Positions 1 through 6,624 of a stretch of DNA of 9,956 bases are shown here, in pieces (within the stretch, counting starts at the first letter, position 1; every line of letters starts with the position of its first letter). The notes below the pieces were generated by a model. That model was not told the origin of the DNA. It made no database searches and saw nothing but the letters and a program-made list of their open reading frames with translations. The DNA is from an uncultured Bacilli bacterium (GTDB lineage: Bacteria; Bacillota_I; Bacilli_A; RF39; UBA660), in the NCBI GenBank assembly GCA_944336815.1, contig CALVLG010000030.1:1-9956 (forward strand). The letters run 5' to 3'. Made by a program: the position numbers and the translations under genes.

Positions 1-50
1 GCTATCCCTATTTTCTTGGGGTTTCTTTGTTTATATTTTTCTAGTTTCAT
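1..50 (-). CDS. N-terminal fragment of an unidentified protein, cut by window edge
   Basis: An ATG at 50-48 opens a frame that stays open to the window edge and encodes MKLEKYKQRNPKKIGI (16 codons visible). Three signals support it as a real start: a Shine-Dalgarno match AGGTGAT (58-64, minus strand) 7 bases upstream, a promoter just above it, and its place after the greA terminator. The visible residues are strongly basic, which would suit the cytoplasmic tail before a membrane segment, but no such segment is visible. The family is not recognised and only the first residues can be seen. Confidence 0.5.
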   Translation of the reverse strand, partial: MKLEKYKQRNPKKIGI

Positions 51-83
51 AAAAAAAATCACCTATTCTCTATAGATGATTTT
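51..83 (-). terminator. Rho-independent terminator after greA
   Basis: On the minus strand a 12-bp stem (arms 72-83 and 55-66, one G-T wobble) closes a 5-base loop (67-71) and runs into a tract of eight T (51-58 on the plus strand as A). It lies 46 bases past the greA stop, so it most likely ends the ireB-greA operon. The 3' arm contains the AGGTGAT ribosome-binding site of the next gene, so read-through transcripts would hide that site in the hairpin. Confidence 0.8.
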
Positions 84-109
84 ACCATATACCCCTCCCT
101 GAATGTCAA
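79..109 (-). promoter_or_regulatory. Promoter for the gene at the left edge
   Basis: Minus strand: a perfect -35 TTGACA (104-109), a 19-base spacer, and -10 TAAAAT (79-84) preceded by TATGG, which fits the extended -10 pattern TRTGN. The spacer is slightly long, which an extended -10 can compensate. Transcription would start near 70-73, inside the greA terminator hairpin, giving a leader of about 20-25 bases before the ATG at 50. This is inferred from sequence only. Confidence 0.6.
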
Positions 110-129
110 TTATATTTGGGGAGTTTATT

Positions 130-591
130 TTATTTTACGTCTTTTAAAGTTATTGTATATGAACCATTAGGACTTTCTACTTCTAATTCTTCACCTTTTT
201 TATGCCCAATAACAGCTTTACCAATTGGACTTGCATTAGAAATTTTGTTTTCTAATGGATCTGCTTCTAAAGAACCAACAATTTTAAATTCTTCTTCATC
301 ACCATCATCATACAAAATAACAACTGTTGAACCAACCGAAGCAATACCTTTACCAGCCGATTCAGCAATCGTACTGTGTTCTAATTTATACTCTAATTCT
401 TTAATTCTTGCTTCTACTTGAGCTTGTTCATCTCTAGCTGAATCATAATCAGCATTTTCTGATAAATCTCCTTGAGCTCTAGCATCTTTTAAATCTTTTA
501 TTACACGTGGTCTTACCACAGTTTTTAACTCATTTAATTCAGTTTCTAATTCTAAATAACCTTCTGGAGTTAAAATTATTTCATCTTTCAT
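130..591 (-). CDS. greA: Transcription elongation factor GreA
   Basis: GreA enters the secondary channel of RNA polymerase and stimulates cleavage of backtracked RNA 3' ends, rescuing stalled complexes. The 153-residue product (E. coli 158, B. subtilis 157) has an N-terminal antiparallel coiled coil (about 5-75). The conserved tip GDLSENADY (41-49) carries the acidic pair D42/E45 that coordinates the catalytic Mg. The C-terminal FKBP-like domain includes the stretch ISNASPIGKAVIGHKKGE. The frame is open 20 codons further upstream, but the ATG at 591 is chosen because the protein then starts at the usual MKDEIILTPEG and has AAGGAACGTGAT, a Shine-Dalgarno match, just before it. It is the last gene of the operon, follows trhP2 by 49 bases, has its own candidate promoter, and ends at the hairpin at 51-83. 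Confidence 0.97.
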   Translation of the reverse strand: MKDEIILTPEGYLELETELNELKTVVRPRVIKDLKDARAQGDLSENADYDSARDEQAQVEARIKELEYKLEHSTIAESAGKGIASVGSTVVILYDDGDEEEFKIVGSLEADPLENKISNASPIGKAVIGHKKGEELEVESPNGSYTITLKDVK

Positions 592-622
592 TTTTATCAC
601 GTTCCTTTTTTTTACTTGCAAC

Positions 623-651
623 ATATTACTATAAAAGTATTTATTTGTCAA
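623..651 (-). promoter_or_regulatory. Candidate internal promoter for greA
   Basis: Minus strand: a perfect -35 TTGACA (646-651) overlapping the last codons of trhP2, a 17-base spacer, and -10 TAATAT (623-628, four of six consensus positions). It would start RNA near 616, giving a leader of about 25 bases to the greA ATG. This would let greA be expressed independently of the tRNA-modification genes upstream. In an AT-rich genome the -10 match alone means little; the exact -35 and spacing are the real support. Confidence 0.5.
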
Positions 652-1819
652 ATGATTTTACACGCATCATGTCAAACATTTCTAACGGCCTATCTACTGG
701 TAAATAAACAATCATATTTGGATGATTGGCCACTTCAATCTTTTCCAAATTTTCATTTTCTATTGTATGAATTTGATATGAAAAAGTTTCCATATTTGGG
801 CCAAAAAATTGTACAGTATCCCCAACTTTAAAATAATTTCGTTGTTCTAATTTAACTTTTTTGGCTTTAGCATCATAATCTAAAACTATTCCTAAAAAAT
901 CTTGATTAGATACTTCTTCTCGACCTAAAAAATATTGTTCTTTCTCTGTTGGTAATCCGTTAAAAAACTGTGGAGCGCTTTCTCTATTGGCACATCGATT
1001 TAAAATGTTAGTATAATACTTTTCATCTTCTTCCGTTAAAGAATGATTTTTTATTTTATCAAGCATTCGCCGGTATGCCAAAATAACTGTCGCGATATAA
1101 TAAATTCCCCGCATTCTTCCTTCTACTTTAAAAGAGTTTACACCAATTTTAATCATTTCTTCTAAATTAGATACCATGTTTAAATCTTTACTAGTAATAC
1201 TAAAAGGCATTTCTTCGTCACTTGAAAAAATAAAACGACATACTTGAGCACAACCACCGCGGTTAGCATCCCTTTTCGTTACCACATTTGATAAAACACA
1301 TCGGCCCGAAATAGATGTACACATAGCTCCATGAACAAAACATTCTAAATCTAATCCGGTTGTTTCTTTAATTTTTTTGATGTCTTCTTTCTTTGCCTCT
1401 CTTGCTAAAACAAGTCTTTTCACCCCATGGCTTTTATAAAACATTGCTGCCGCATCATTTAAAACACTTGCTTGAGTCGACAAATGTACTTCCAAAGGAA
1501 TTTTCTTTTGTTCTATTAAAAGAACGACCCAAAAATCACTAACAATTACAGCATCAACTTTGATTAAAGCAAGCGAATTTAAGTATTCTTCTAAACCAGC
1601 TGTATCTTCTTCATGAAAAATAATATTCACCGTAACATATAACTTTTTCTTTAATTGATGGGCATAAGAAACTGCATCTTTTAATTCTTCTAAAGAAAAA
1701 TTTTTAGCATTGGCCCTCAAACTATACTTTTCCCCACCAACATATACTGCATCAGCTCCATAATGAAAAGCAATTTTTAATTTTTCCATATCACCCGCAG
1801 GCGCAAGTAACTCAATCAT
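641..1819 (-). CDS. trhP2: Peptidase U32-family tRNA uridine-34 hydroxylation protein TrhP2 (YrrO)
   Basis: A U32 'collagenase-like' protein. In B. subtilis the YrrN/YrrO pair (TrhP1/TrhP2) is needed for prephenate-dependent 5-hydroxylation of uridine 34 in tRNA, so a hydroxylation role is preferred over proteolysis. The 392-residue product begins MIELLAPAGDMEKLK, the standard TIM-barrel start, with GADAVYVGG at 21-29. The U32 signature ECFVHGAMCTSISGRCVLS is at 159-177, and the cysteines C167, C174, C190 and C194 could form an iron-sulfur site. SKDLN (210-214) precedes the conserved stretch KVEGRMR (231-237). A C-terminal beta-barrel-like domain follows from about 300. The ATG directly abuts the trhP1 stop codon, with a strong ribosome site AAAGGGGGTG inside the end of trhP1, which implies coupled translation. 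B. subtilis has udk between this gene and greA; it is absent here. Confidence 0.9.
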   Translation of the reverse strand: MIELLAPAGDMEKLKIAFHYGADAVYVGGEKYSLRANAKNFSLEELKDAVSYAHQLKKKLYVTVNIIFHEEDTAGLEEYLNSLALIKVDAVIVSDFWVVLLIEQKKIPLEVHLSTQASVLNDAAAMFYKSHGVKRLVLAREAKKEDIKKIKETTGLDLECFVHGAMCTSISGRCVLSNVVTKRDANRGGCAQVCRFIFSSDEEMPFSITSKDLNMVSNLEEMIKIGVNSFKVEGRMRGIYYIATVILAYRRMLDKIKNHSLTEEDEKYYTNILNRCANRESAPQFFNGLPTEKEQYFLGREEVSNQDFLGIVLDYDAKAKKVKLEQRNYFKVGDTVQFFGPNMETFSYQIHTIENENLEKIEVANHPNMIVYLPVDRPLEMFDMMRVKSFDK

Positions 1820-2611
1820 TTAAACACCCCCTTTAGGTGGCAATTTTACAATTGTTTTCTCTTCTAAAAAACCACTAGTTGAATTTGGGATTGGCTCTCC
1901 TTTTAAAAACTTGGCCACCCATAATGCCATACTATCCACAATATCCATATGTAAATCAAGGATAAAATACGAAACATCTTCATTTAATAATCTTCGTCCA
2001 TCATAAACAAGAAGATCATAAAAATACGTTCCATAAGCATCTTCTGTTACCAAAAATTCTTTTTTAGAAATAGGCTCTTTTACTTTTTTGACCATTTTTT
2101 TATCATAAGCAAAGTTTTTAGCATAATTAGTTAAAAGTGTTCTTCTAGAATACATATAAGGTAAATGGGCATATATACATAAACCGATTTTTTTGGAAAC
2201 GTGTTTTAAAATTTCTTTTATTTCCTCATAAGTTATATCATTAGATAATATTACGGTATCTACCATTTGTAAAAAAGCATTAGCCGTTTTCGAACTACAC
2301 ATTCCATGGGTTAAATAAAGAATTTTTTCTACCGGTAAATTTTCTTCAATAATTATTTGTAAAACTCCCAAATCTTCAAAAACAATACCTTTAATTTTTT
2401 CTTTATTTTCACTTAAAAGAACTCGCAAGCAAGCTATATCTTCTGTATTTAGTATTCGATTAATATAAATATAAGATTGATTTGGTAATTTATCCAAACT
2501 AAAAGTTTGACCAAGATTAGTTGCATACCCTTCTAACGGAAAAAGAAAGTTACTATCAGAAACTTTCTCTAATTTATTATTACCAGGAATAATTAAAAAT
2601 TTATTTTTCAT
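1820..2611 (-). CDS. trhP1: Short U32-family protein TrhP1 (YrrN), partner of TrhP2
   Basis: By position (between yrrM and yrrO) and by U32-like barrel features this is the YrrN/TrhP1 partner for tRNA U34 5-hydroxylation. The 263-residue product is shorter than B. subtilis YrrN (about 309). Visible features are VEKILYLTHGMCSS, in the place where U32 proteins have a conserved barrel strand, then IGLCIYAHLPYMYSRRTLL, then a C-terminal YDLLVYDGRRLLNEDVSYFI segment. It has no CxxxxxxC U32 signature, only scattered cysteines, so it is probably not the iron-sulfur subunit. The ATG at 2611 overlaps the trmR stop by 11 bases; a GTG at 2623 in the same frame would add four residues. No clear Shine-Dalgarno is seen for either, which fits translational coupling. 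The family call rests on context as much as on motifs. Confidence 0.75.
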   Translation of the reverse strand: MKNKFLIIPGNNKLEKVSDSNFLFPLEGYATNLGQTFSLDKLPNQSYIYINRILNTEDIACLRVLLSENKEKIKGIVFEDLGVLQIIIEENLPVEKILYLTHGMCSSKTANAFLQMVDTVILSNDITYEEIKEILKHVSKKIGLCIYAHLPYMYSRRTLLTNYAKNFAYDKKMVKKVKEPISKKEFLVTEDAYGTYFYDLLVYDGRRLLNEDVSYFILDLHMDIVDSMALWVAKFLKGEPIPNSTSGFLEEKTIVKLPPKGGV

Positions 2612-3197
2612 TTTTACGAACACTTACTGACAACCCATCCCCAACATCATAAAAACGGGTATCAAATTCCTCATTTGTTTTTAAAAATTCGATATAATTT
2701 TCAATCTTGGTCACTAATTGTCTTAAATTTTTACTTTCAATCTCATCTTTTTTACCAACATAACCATGAAACTTAATGTTATCAGTAATAATTGCTCCAT
2801 GTGGAGCTAAAAAGTATTGAAACTTTTCAAAAAACTTAATATATTGGCCTTTAGCCGCATCAATAAAAATCAAATCAAATTGGGTTCCTTCGGCCAAATT
2901 AACTTCTAAGGCATCTTGAAAAACAACATTTACTTTTTGTTCAAAACCACATTTTTTAACATTTTTTAAACATTCCATGTAATTTACTTCATCACGTTCA
3001 ATCGTTGTTACTTTAACATCAGGGCCACTTGAAGCCATTAAAATAGCTGAATAGCCAATTGCACTGCCAATTTCTAAAATATTTTTAATATTATTAGCTT
3101 TAATAAATTTCATTAAAAAGGCAATACCTTCTTTTTCCATAATAGGCACGTTTTTTTCCTTGGCATATTCTTCCATTTCTAAAATAAGATTTTTCAT
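2601..3197 (-). CDS. trmR: tRNA 5-hydroxyuridine-34 O-methyltransferase TrmR (YrrM)
   Basis: A class I SAM-dependent O-methyltransferase of the catechol/caffeoyl-CoA type. B. subtilis YrrM (TrmR) methylates 5-hydroxyuridine at tRNA position 34 to 5-methoxyuridine, which widens wobble reading. The 198-residue product has SAM motif I LEIGSAIGYSA (41-51), an acidic motif II residue (E67 in TTIERDE), the metal-binding aspartate in FIDAAKGQY (D113), and the second metal/substrate motif TDNIKFHG (D139, N140, H144). It lacks a signal peptide and should be cytosolic. AAAGGATGTGA lies just upstream of the ATG. The two U32 genes that would make its substrate follow immediately, so the modification pathway is complete in one operon. 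The tRNA substrate is inferred from synteny; general catechol-type methyltransferase activity is certain from motifs. Confidence 0.88.
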   Translation of the reverse strand: MKNLILEMEEYAKEKNVPIMEKEGIAFLMKFIKANNIKNILEIGSAIGYSAILMASSGPDVKVTTIERDEVNYMECLKNVKKCGFEQKVNVVFQDALEVNLAEGTQFDLIFIDAAKGQYIKFFEKFQYFLAPHGAIITDNIKFHGYVGKKDEIESKNLRQLVTKIENYIEFLKTNEEFDTRFYDVGDGLSVSVRKNEK

Positions 3198-3212
3198 TAT
3201 TTTTCACATCCT

Positions 3213-4277
3213 TTAATTAGCGGAACAAACACTACGTAACTCACTAGCTTTTTGTTCAAATTCAGCACTTGTCGTTTGAAAGAAAACTTCCCCTGTGCAA
3301 ACATTCGCTACAAAATAATAATAATTAGTTGGACTTGGATTTAAAGTTGCTTCAATACTAGTTACATCGGCATTACAAATCGGTCCAATAGGTAGTTTAC
3401 CATTCATTGTTCCATCTGTCAAACGGGTATTATATGGGTTTTTATCAAGTAATTCATCAATAGTTATTCCCTCTGTTAAGTCTTTTTGAACTCCATAATA
3501 AGAAGTAACATCACTTCCTAAAGACCAATTATCTCTAAGTCTAGTCCAAAAAACTTGGGAAACAGTTTTACGATTATCAAGTGTCTTAGCTTCTTTATCA
3601 ACAATCGAAGCCATCGTCAAAATTTGATGCGTTGTATAACCACTATTTAAAATTGCCTCTTTATATGGTTCTAATTGTTTTTTAGTTTCTTTTAAAAGCG
3701 TTTCAATTATATTTTCCATCGTTGTATTTTCATAAAACTCATAAGTATTTGGATATAAATATCCTTCTAAAGGATAATAAATACCATCTTGTAAAATTTC
3801 TTCGGTTAAGAACCAATATTCTTCACTTTTAATTAAATTTTGTAAATATTCTTTATCATTTACTTTGTCAATAAAAGTTTTAAGTGGTATATCCAAATTT
3901 TCAGCAATAACTTCCCCATAATCAGTTATTCTACTACCTTCTAAAAAAGTAAGTTTAACCGTTTCTAATTTAACTTCCCCAGCAATAAATTTATCAACCA
4001 TTTTAGCTGGTGGCATATTCTCACTTAATTCATAATCACCGGCTTGAATATTACCGCCATGAAAAAACAAATAAGCTAGTAAAGGATATTCACTCCGAAT
4101 CAAACCTTCTTTAGCTAAATTTTTAACAATATCTTGTTTAGAAGTCCCAGGTAAAATCGTAAAAATTTTTATTTCATTATTTTCACTTTTAGCGCCCATC
4201 CCCCAAACATAAAAGCCTCCTAAAGCACAAACCAAAACTAAGAAAACAATTGTTATAATGACAACTACTTTTTTCAT
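3213..4277 (-). CDS. mltG: Endolytic murein transglycosylase MltG (YceG-like)
   Basis: MltG is a membrane-anchored lytic transglycosylase that cuts nascent glycan strands and is thought to set their length. The 354-residue product starts with a short basic tail and a single membrane helix (about 4-26), so the body lies outside the membrane. A LysM-like region (about 35-115, FTILPGTSKQDIVKNLAKEG and QAGDYEL) precedes the catalytic YceG domain, with LEGYLYPNTYEF (180-191), MASIVDKEA (222-230) and LPIGPICN near the end. E229 sits at the invariant Glu of the A-S-I-V-x-x-E motif. The residue two before it is Asp, where many relatives have Glu. The ATG overlaps the yrzB stop by four bases (ATGA), and AAAAGGATAG serves as ribosome site. 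It corresponds to B. subtilis yrrL in the same gene order. Confidence 0.95.
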   Translation of the reverse strand: MKKVVVIITIVFLVLVCALGGFYVWGMGAKSENNEIKIFTILPGTSKQDIVKNLAKEGLIRSEYPLLAYLFFHGGNIQAGDYELSENMPPAKMVDKFIAGEVKLETVKLTFLEGSRITDYGEVIAENLDIPLKTFIDKVNDKEYLQNLIKSEEYWFLTEEILQDGIYYPLEGYLYPNTYEFYENTTMENIIETLLKETKKQLEPYKEAILNSGYTTHQILTMASIVDKEAKTLDNRKTVSQVFWTRLRDNWSLGSDVTSYYGVQKDLTEGITIDELLDKNPYNTRLTDGTMNGKLPIGPICNADVTSIEATLNPSPTNYYYFVANVCTGEVFFQTTSAEFEQKASELRSVCSAN

Positions 4278-4564
4278 TTTTCTGTACTATCCTTTTCTTC
4301 TAACTTAGCCAAAATAGCTTCAACTGTATTCCATTCTTCTTCAGTTTCTAAAGGCATTAATTCCTTAGTTTTTCCGGTTTTATCATAAACACTTGCATAT
4401 ACTTTTAATAAGCCTTCTTTATCTTTTTGATTATCAGTATAGACAATATAATTTTTATTTGTTTCTGGTGATTCAAAAGTAAAAAGTATCTCGCATTGAA
4501 CACTTTTTCCTTGTTCATCTTTAACTGTAAACACACTACTCGTTATTGGACTTTCTTCTTTCAT
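4274..4564 (-). CDS. yrzB: DUF1292 (UPF0473) family protein YrzB
   Basis: A small acidic cytosolic protein (96 residues) of the DUF1292 family, with no established biochemical function. The family pattern is visible: a central ILFTFESPETNKNYIVYTDN stretch (the ETxKxYIVYTD core), then LLKVYASVYDK and a C-terminal MPLETEEEWNTVEAI helix. There is no membrane segment and no cysteine cluster. It lies between ruvX and mltG exactly as in B. subtilis and many other Bacillota, with AAAAGGAAGGAA upstream of its ATG inside the end of ruvX and a 3-base gap from that gene. The stop overlaps the mltG start. Conserved position suggests a link to ruvX/mltG, but no role can be read from sequence. Confidence 0.92.
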   Translation of the reverse strand: MKEESPITSSVFTVKDEQGKSVQCEILFTFESPETNKNYIVYTDNQKDKEGLLKVYASVYDKTGKTKELMPLETEEEWNTVEAILAKLEEKDSTEK

Positions 4565-4567
4565 TTT

Positions 4568-4984
4568 CTAATTCCTTCCTTTTAAAAAAGTATCTAATAT
4601 AATACTTGCAGCAACATTATCAATAACTTTTTTTCTTTTATCCCGTCTTTTATCACTCATTAAAAGAATTTTTTCCGCTTCCATCGTACTTAATCTTTCA
4701 TCAACTAAATAGACAGGTAAAGAAAATCTTTCTTCTAAAAGACTTTTAAATTTTAAACTTCTTTCACTCGCAAACCCTAAAGAATTATTCATGTTTTTAG
4801 GTAATCCTAAAACAAAAGCGGTGATTTCTTTTTCTTTCACAATTTTATCTAATTCAAGCAAAACATCTTGATAATTTTCTTCTTTAAAGTGCAAAGTATT
4901 GAAAGGTAAAGAAATCATATTAGATTTATCACTAATAGCCAAACCTAAAGATTTCGTTCCTAAATCTAAGCCTAAATATCTCAC
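4568..4984 (-). CDS. ruvX: RuvX/YqgF RNase H-fold nuclease
   Basis: RuvX (YqgF) is a small RNase H-fold nuclease. E. coli YqgF is required for maturation of the 16S rRNA 5' end, and relatives are reported to resolve Holliday junctions. The 138-residue product has all the family motifs: MRYLGLDLGTKSLGLAISD with D7 (1-19), VLGLPKNMNN (58-67), VDERLST (94-100, E96) and KVIDNVAASIIL (119-130, D122). The metal-binding acidic residues are therefore present and the enzyme should be active. The start codon is GTG in a four-base GTGA overlap with the ireB stop, indicating coupled translation. It corresponds to B. subtilis yrrK. Confidence 0.95.
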   Translation of the reverse strand: MRYLGLDLGTKSLGLAISDKSNMISLPFNTLHFKEENYQDVLLELDKIVKEKEITAFVLGLPKNMNNSLGFASERSLKFKSLLEERFSLPVYLVDERLSTMEAEKILLMSDKRRDKRKKVIDNVAASIILDTFLKGRN

Positions 4985-5220
4985 TTTAAATATTCCTCAA
5001 TAATATAAGCTAGTATCTGAGCCCGATCAATACTTAAAATTTTATCCCGCGCTCCTTTATAACTAGAGATATAACCAGGATCACCACTCATAAAATAACC
5101 AACTAATTGGTTTACAGGATTATATCCTCTTTCACTTAATAAATTGCTTACTTCTTTGATGACATTTTTTACATTAGCTTTTTCTAAAATCGCTACATCA
5201 AACAATGTCGTATTTTCCAT
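4981..5220 (-). CDS. ireB: IreB family regulatory phosphoprotein (DUF965/UPF0297)
   Basis: IreB in Enterococcus faecalis is a small cytosolic substrate of the PASTA-domain kinase IreK and restrains cephalosporin resistance; phosphorylation is at threonines near its N terminus. This 79-residue protein fits the family in length and in the conserved core RGYNPVNQLVGYFMSGDPGY followed by ISSYKGARDKI. T4 and T5 lie where the modified threonines are expected. It is the first gene of the operon, with a strong ribosome site (AGAGGTGGATT) directly before the ATG and a candidate promoter upstream. Its position ahead of ruvX and mltG matches B. subtilis yrzL. The kinase itself is not in the window. Confidence 0.94.
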   Translation of the reverse strand: MENTTLFDVAILEKANVKNVIKEVSNLLSERGYNPVNQLVGYFMSGDPGYISSYKGARDKILSIDRAQILAYIIEEYLK

Positions 5221-5249
5221 AATCCACCTCTTATGTACATCATTATTTT

Positions 5250-5277
5250 ATCATAGAAGCAAGAAAAAAAGAAGCAA
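5250..5277 (-). promoter_or_regulatory. Promoter of the ireB-ruvX-yrzB-mltG-trmR-trhP1-trhP2-greA operon
   Basis: Minus strand: -35 TTGCTT (5272-5277), a 16-base spacer that is mostly T, and -10 TATGAT (5250-5255), followed by AAAAT. The start would be near 5243, leaving about 23 bases to the ireB ATG. It lies between the upstream terminator (5300-5327) and ireB, the only gap where this operon's promoter can be. No operator, T-box or riboswitch structure fits in the short leader. Confidence 0.6.
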
Positions 5278-5299
5278 ATCTTTTTACCAAAAATGCATC

Positions 5300-5327
5300 A
5301 AAAAAATGACCGCTAAGTCATTTTTTT
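5300..5327 (-). terminator. Terminator of the polA/fusion unit, symmetric
   Basis: An 11-bp perfect stem (5300-5310 with 5317-5327) closes a six-base loop, with A-rich and T-rich arms on both sides, so it could work in either direction. On the minus strand the final codons of the fusion gene form the 5' arm, and its TAG stop (5313-5315) lies in the loop. It separates the polA unit from the ireB operon. The core is only about four G/C-containing pairs, so its strength comes mainly from the T tract. Confidence 0.75.
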
Positions 5328-6611
5328 ATTTAATATCTTAATATTTTCATATTCTTCTAAAGTAATATGATTATCCATTATATATTGCGCAATTCTTGGT
5401 GAACCGATATATCTTAAATGCCAAGGTTCGTAATGATACCCAGTTACATTTTCTTTTCCTTCTGGATACCTTAAAATAAAACCAAACTTTGCACAAACAC
5501 GATGCAAAAAAACGTAAAAATCGGCAAGACGTTCATCAAATTCATTTAGCCAAATACCATCTTTTTTCATACAAACATCAAGTGCTAGCCCTGTTTCATG
5601 TTCAGAATGTCCTGGATATGCAACAAAAATATTAGTGTGTTCATCACCATATTTAGCTTTATTTTCCTCATAAATTTTTCTTTGAATTTCATGGCTACGA
5701 TAAGCACTTTCGATTTCAATATAATAACCTTCGCTTCTCATATAATTTCTAAGTGCTAGCCAAGAAGATAATACTTCAGCCGAAATATTACCATCATTAA
5801 TACACGATGGATATTCTGACTTATATAAAATAATATTAGGCTGATATATAGAAGGAATTTCCTTTTGCTTATTAACTATAAACAAAAATTTACGATAACT
5901 TGCATCAATAAGCCAATCAAATATTAACGAACTTTCTTCTAATTCAGGATGATACTGAACCCCTATTATTTGAGCATCATTTTTAGTATATTCTATTCCT
6001 TCAATTACCCCATCTTCACTAGTTGCTGAAACAGTAAGGTCTTTAGCCGCATAAGGTAAAACTACACTATGAAGACTAACAACATTCATCATATCTTGAT
6101 TTAAAACTTTATATAATAAAGATTTCTTAGCCAAAAGAATTTTATGTCTTGCTTTATCTATCGTTTCCTTATCTTTTGTTACATAATGACTATGAAACGA
6201 ACTATCATCTAATTTCTTTAAATAATGTTCTTTTTCTTTTAAAATTTCTTTAATTTCTTCTAAAGAAGCATTCGGTTTATTATCTTTTTCTTCTCGAAAA
6301 TTAAAATAAGCCCCAATTGCTTGCATTCCTAAACATATTCCCAATAAAGGTTTTTTGTTTTTAATCGCATCTTCAATAACCGGATAAAAATCAGGCCAAA
6401 CTTTACCACCACCCGGCCATAAATAGCCATCACAAAGTTCTAAATAATTTTCTATATTTTGATGAAGTAACCCAACTGGAATCCCTCCTGAAGCCACTAT
6501 TTTTTCTTCATACATTCTAACAAAACTAGCTCGATCTAAATACGGATCATTTGCTTCATTGCTTAAATTATATGTGGGAATAATTCCTATTATAGGTTTA
6601 TTTTTAAGCAT
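5313..6611 (-). CDS. Fusion: class-I glutamine-amidotransferase-like (peptidase C26) domain plus VanY-type D-alanyl-D-alanine carboxypeptidase
   Basis: Two enzymes in one 432-residue chain. Residues 1-240 are a PuuD/gamma-glutamyl hydrolase-type class-I amidotransferase: IIGIIPTY at 7-14, LWPGGG at 64-69, nucleophile C93 in GICLGMQAIG (91-100), and H221/E223 in QYHPELE. Residues about 260-425 are an M15B (VanY/LdcB-type) metallopeptidase: SAYRS (302-306), PGHSEHETGLALDV (333-346) with Zn ligands H338 and D345 in SxHxxGxAxD, then GYHYEPWHLRYIG with catalytic E395 and ligand H398, and the usual LEEYENI tail. All key residues are intact, so both halves look active. No signal peptide or membrane helix is seen, unlike most M15B enzymes, which suggests work on murein peptides in the cytosol (inference). 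TAGGAGGT, a near-perfect ribosome site, lies in the 13-base gap after polA, so the two genes are probably co-transcribed. Confidence 0.9.
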   Translation of the reverse strand: MLKNKPIIGIIPTYNLSNEANDPYLDRASFVRMYEEKIVASGGIPVGLLHQNIENYLELCDGYLWPGGGKVWPDFYPVIEDAIKNKKPLLGICLGMQAIGAYFNFREEKDNKPNASLEEIKEILKEKEHYLKKLDDSSFHSHYVTKDKETIDKARHKILLAKKSLLYKVLNQDMMNVVSLHSVVLPYAAKDLTVSATSEDGVIEGIEYTKNDAQIIGVQYHPELEESSLIFDWLIDASYRKFLFIVNKQKEIPSIYQPNIILYKSEYPSCINDGNISAEVLSSWLALRNYMRSEGYYIEIESAYRSHEIQRKIYEENKAKYGDEHTNIFVAYPGHSEHETGLALDVCMKKDGIWLNEFDERLADFYVFLHRVCAKFGFILRYPEGKENVTGYHYEPWHLRYIGSPRIAQYIMDNHITLEEYENIKILNKKMT

Positions 6612-6624
6612 TTTTAAATACCTC

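Noticed and set aside
116..421. Plus-strand open frame across greA
   Set aside because: It is the mirror of a conserved minus-strand gene, shows no recognisable motif and has no ribosome site; the same holds for the other plus-strand frames.
592..651. A 20-residue N-terminal extension of GreA
   Set aside because: GreA proteins start at the equivalent of MKDEIILTPEG, and a ribosome site lies right before the ATG at 591; the extension also covers the candidate promoter.
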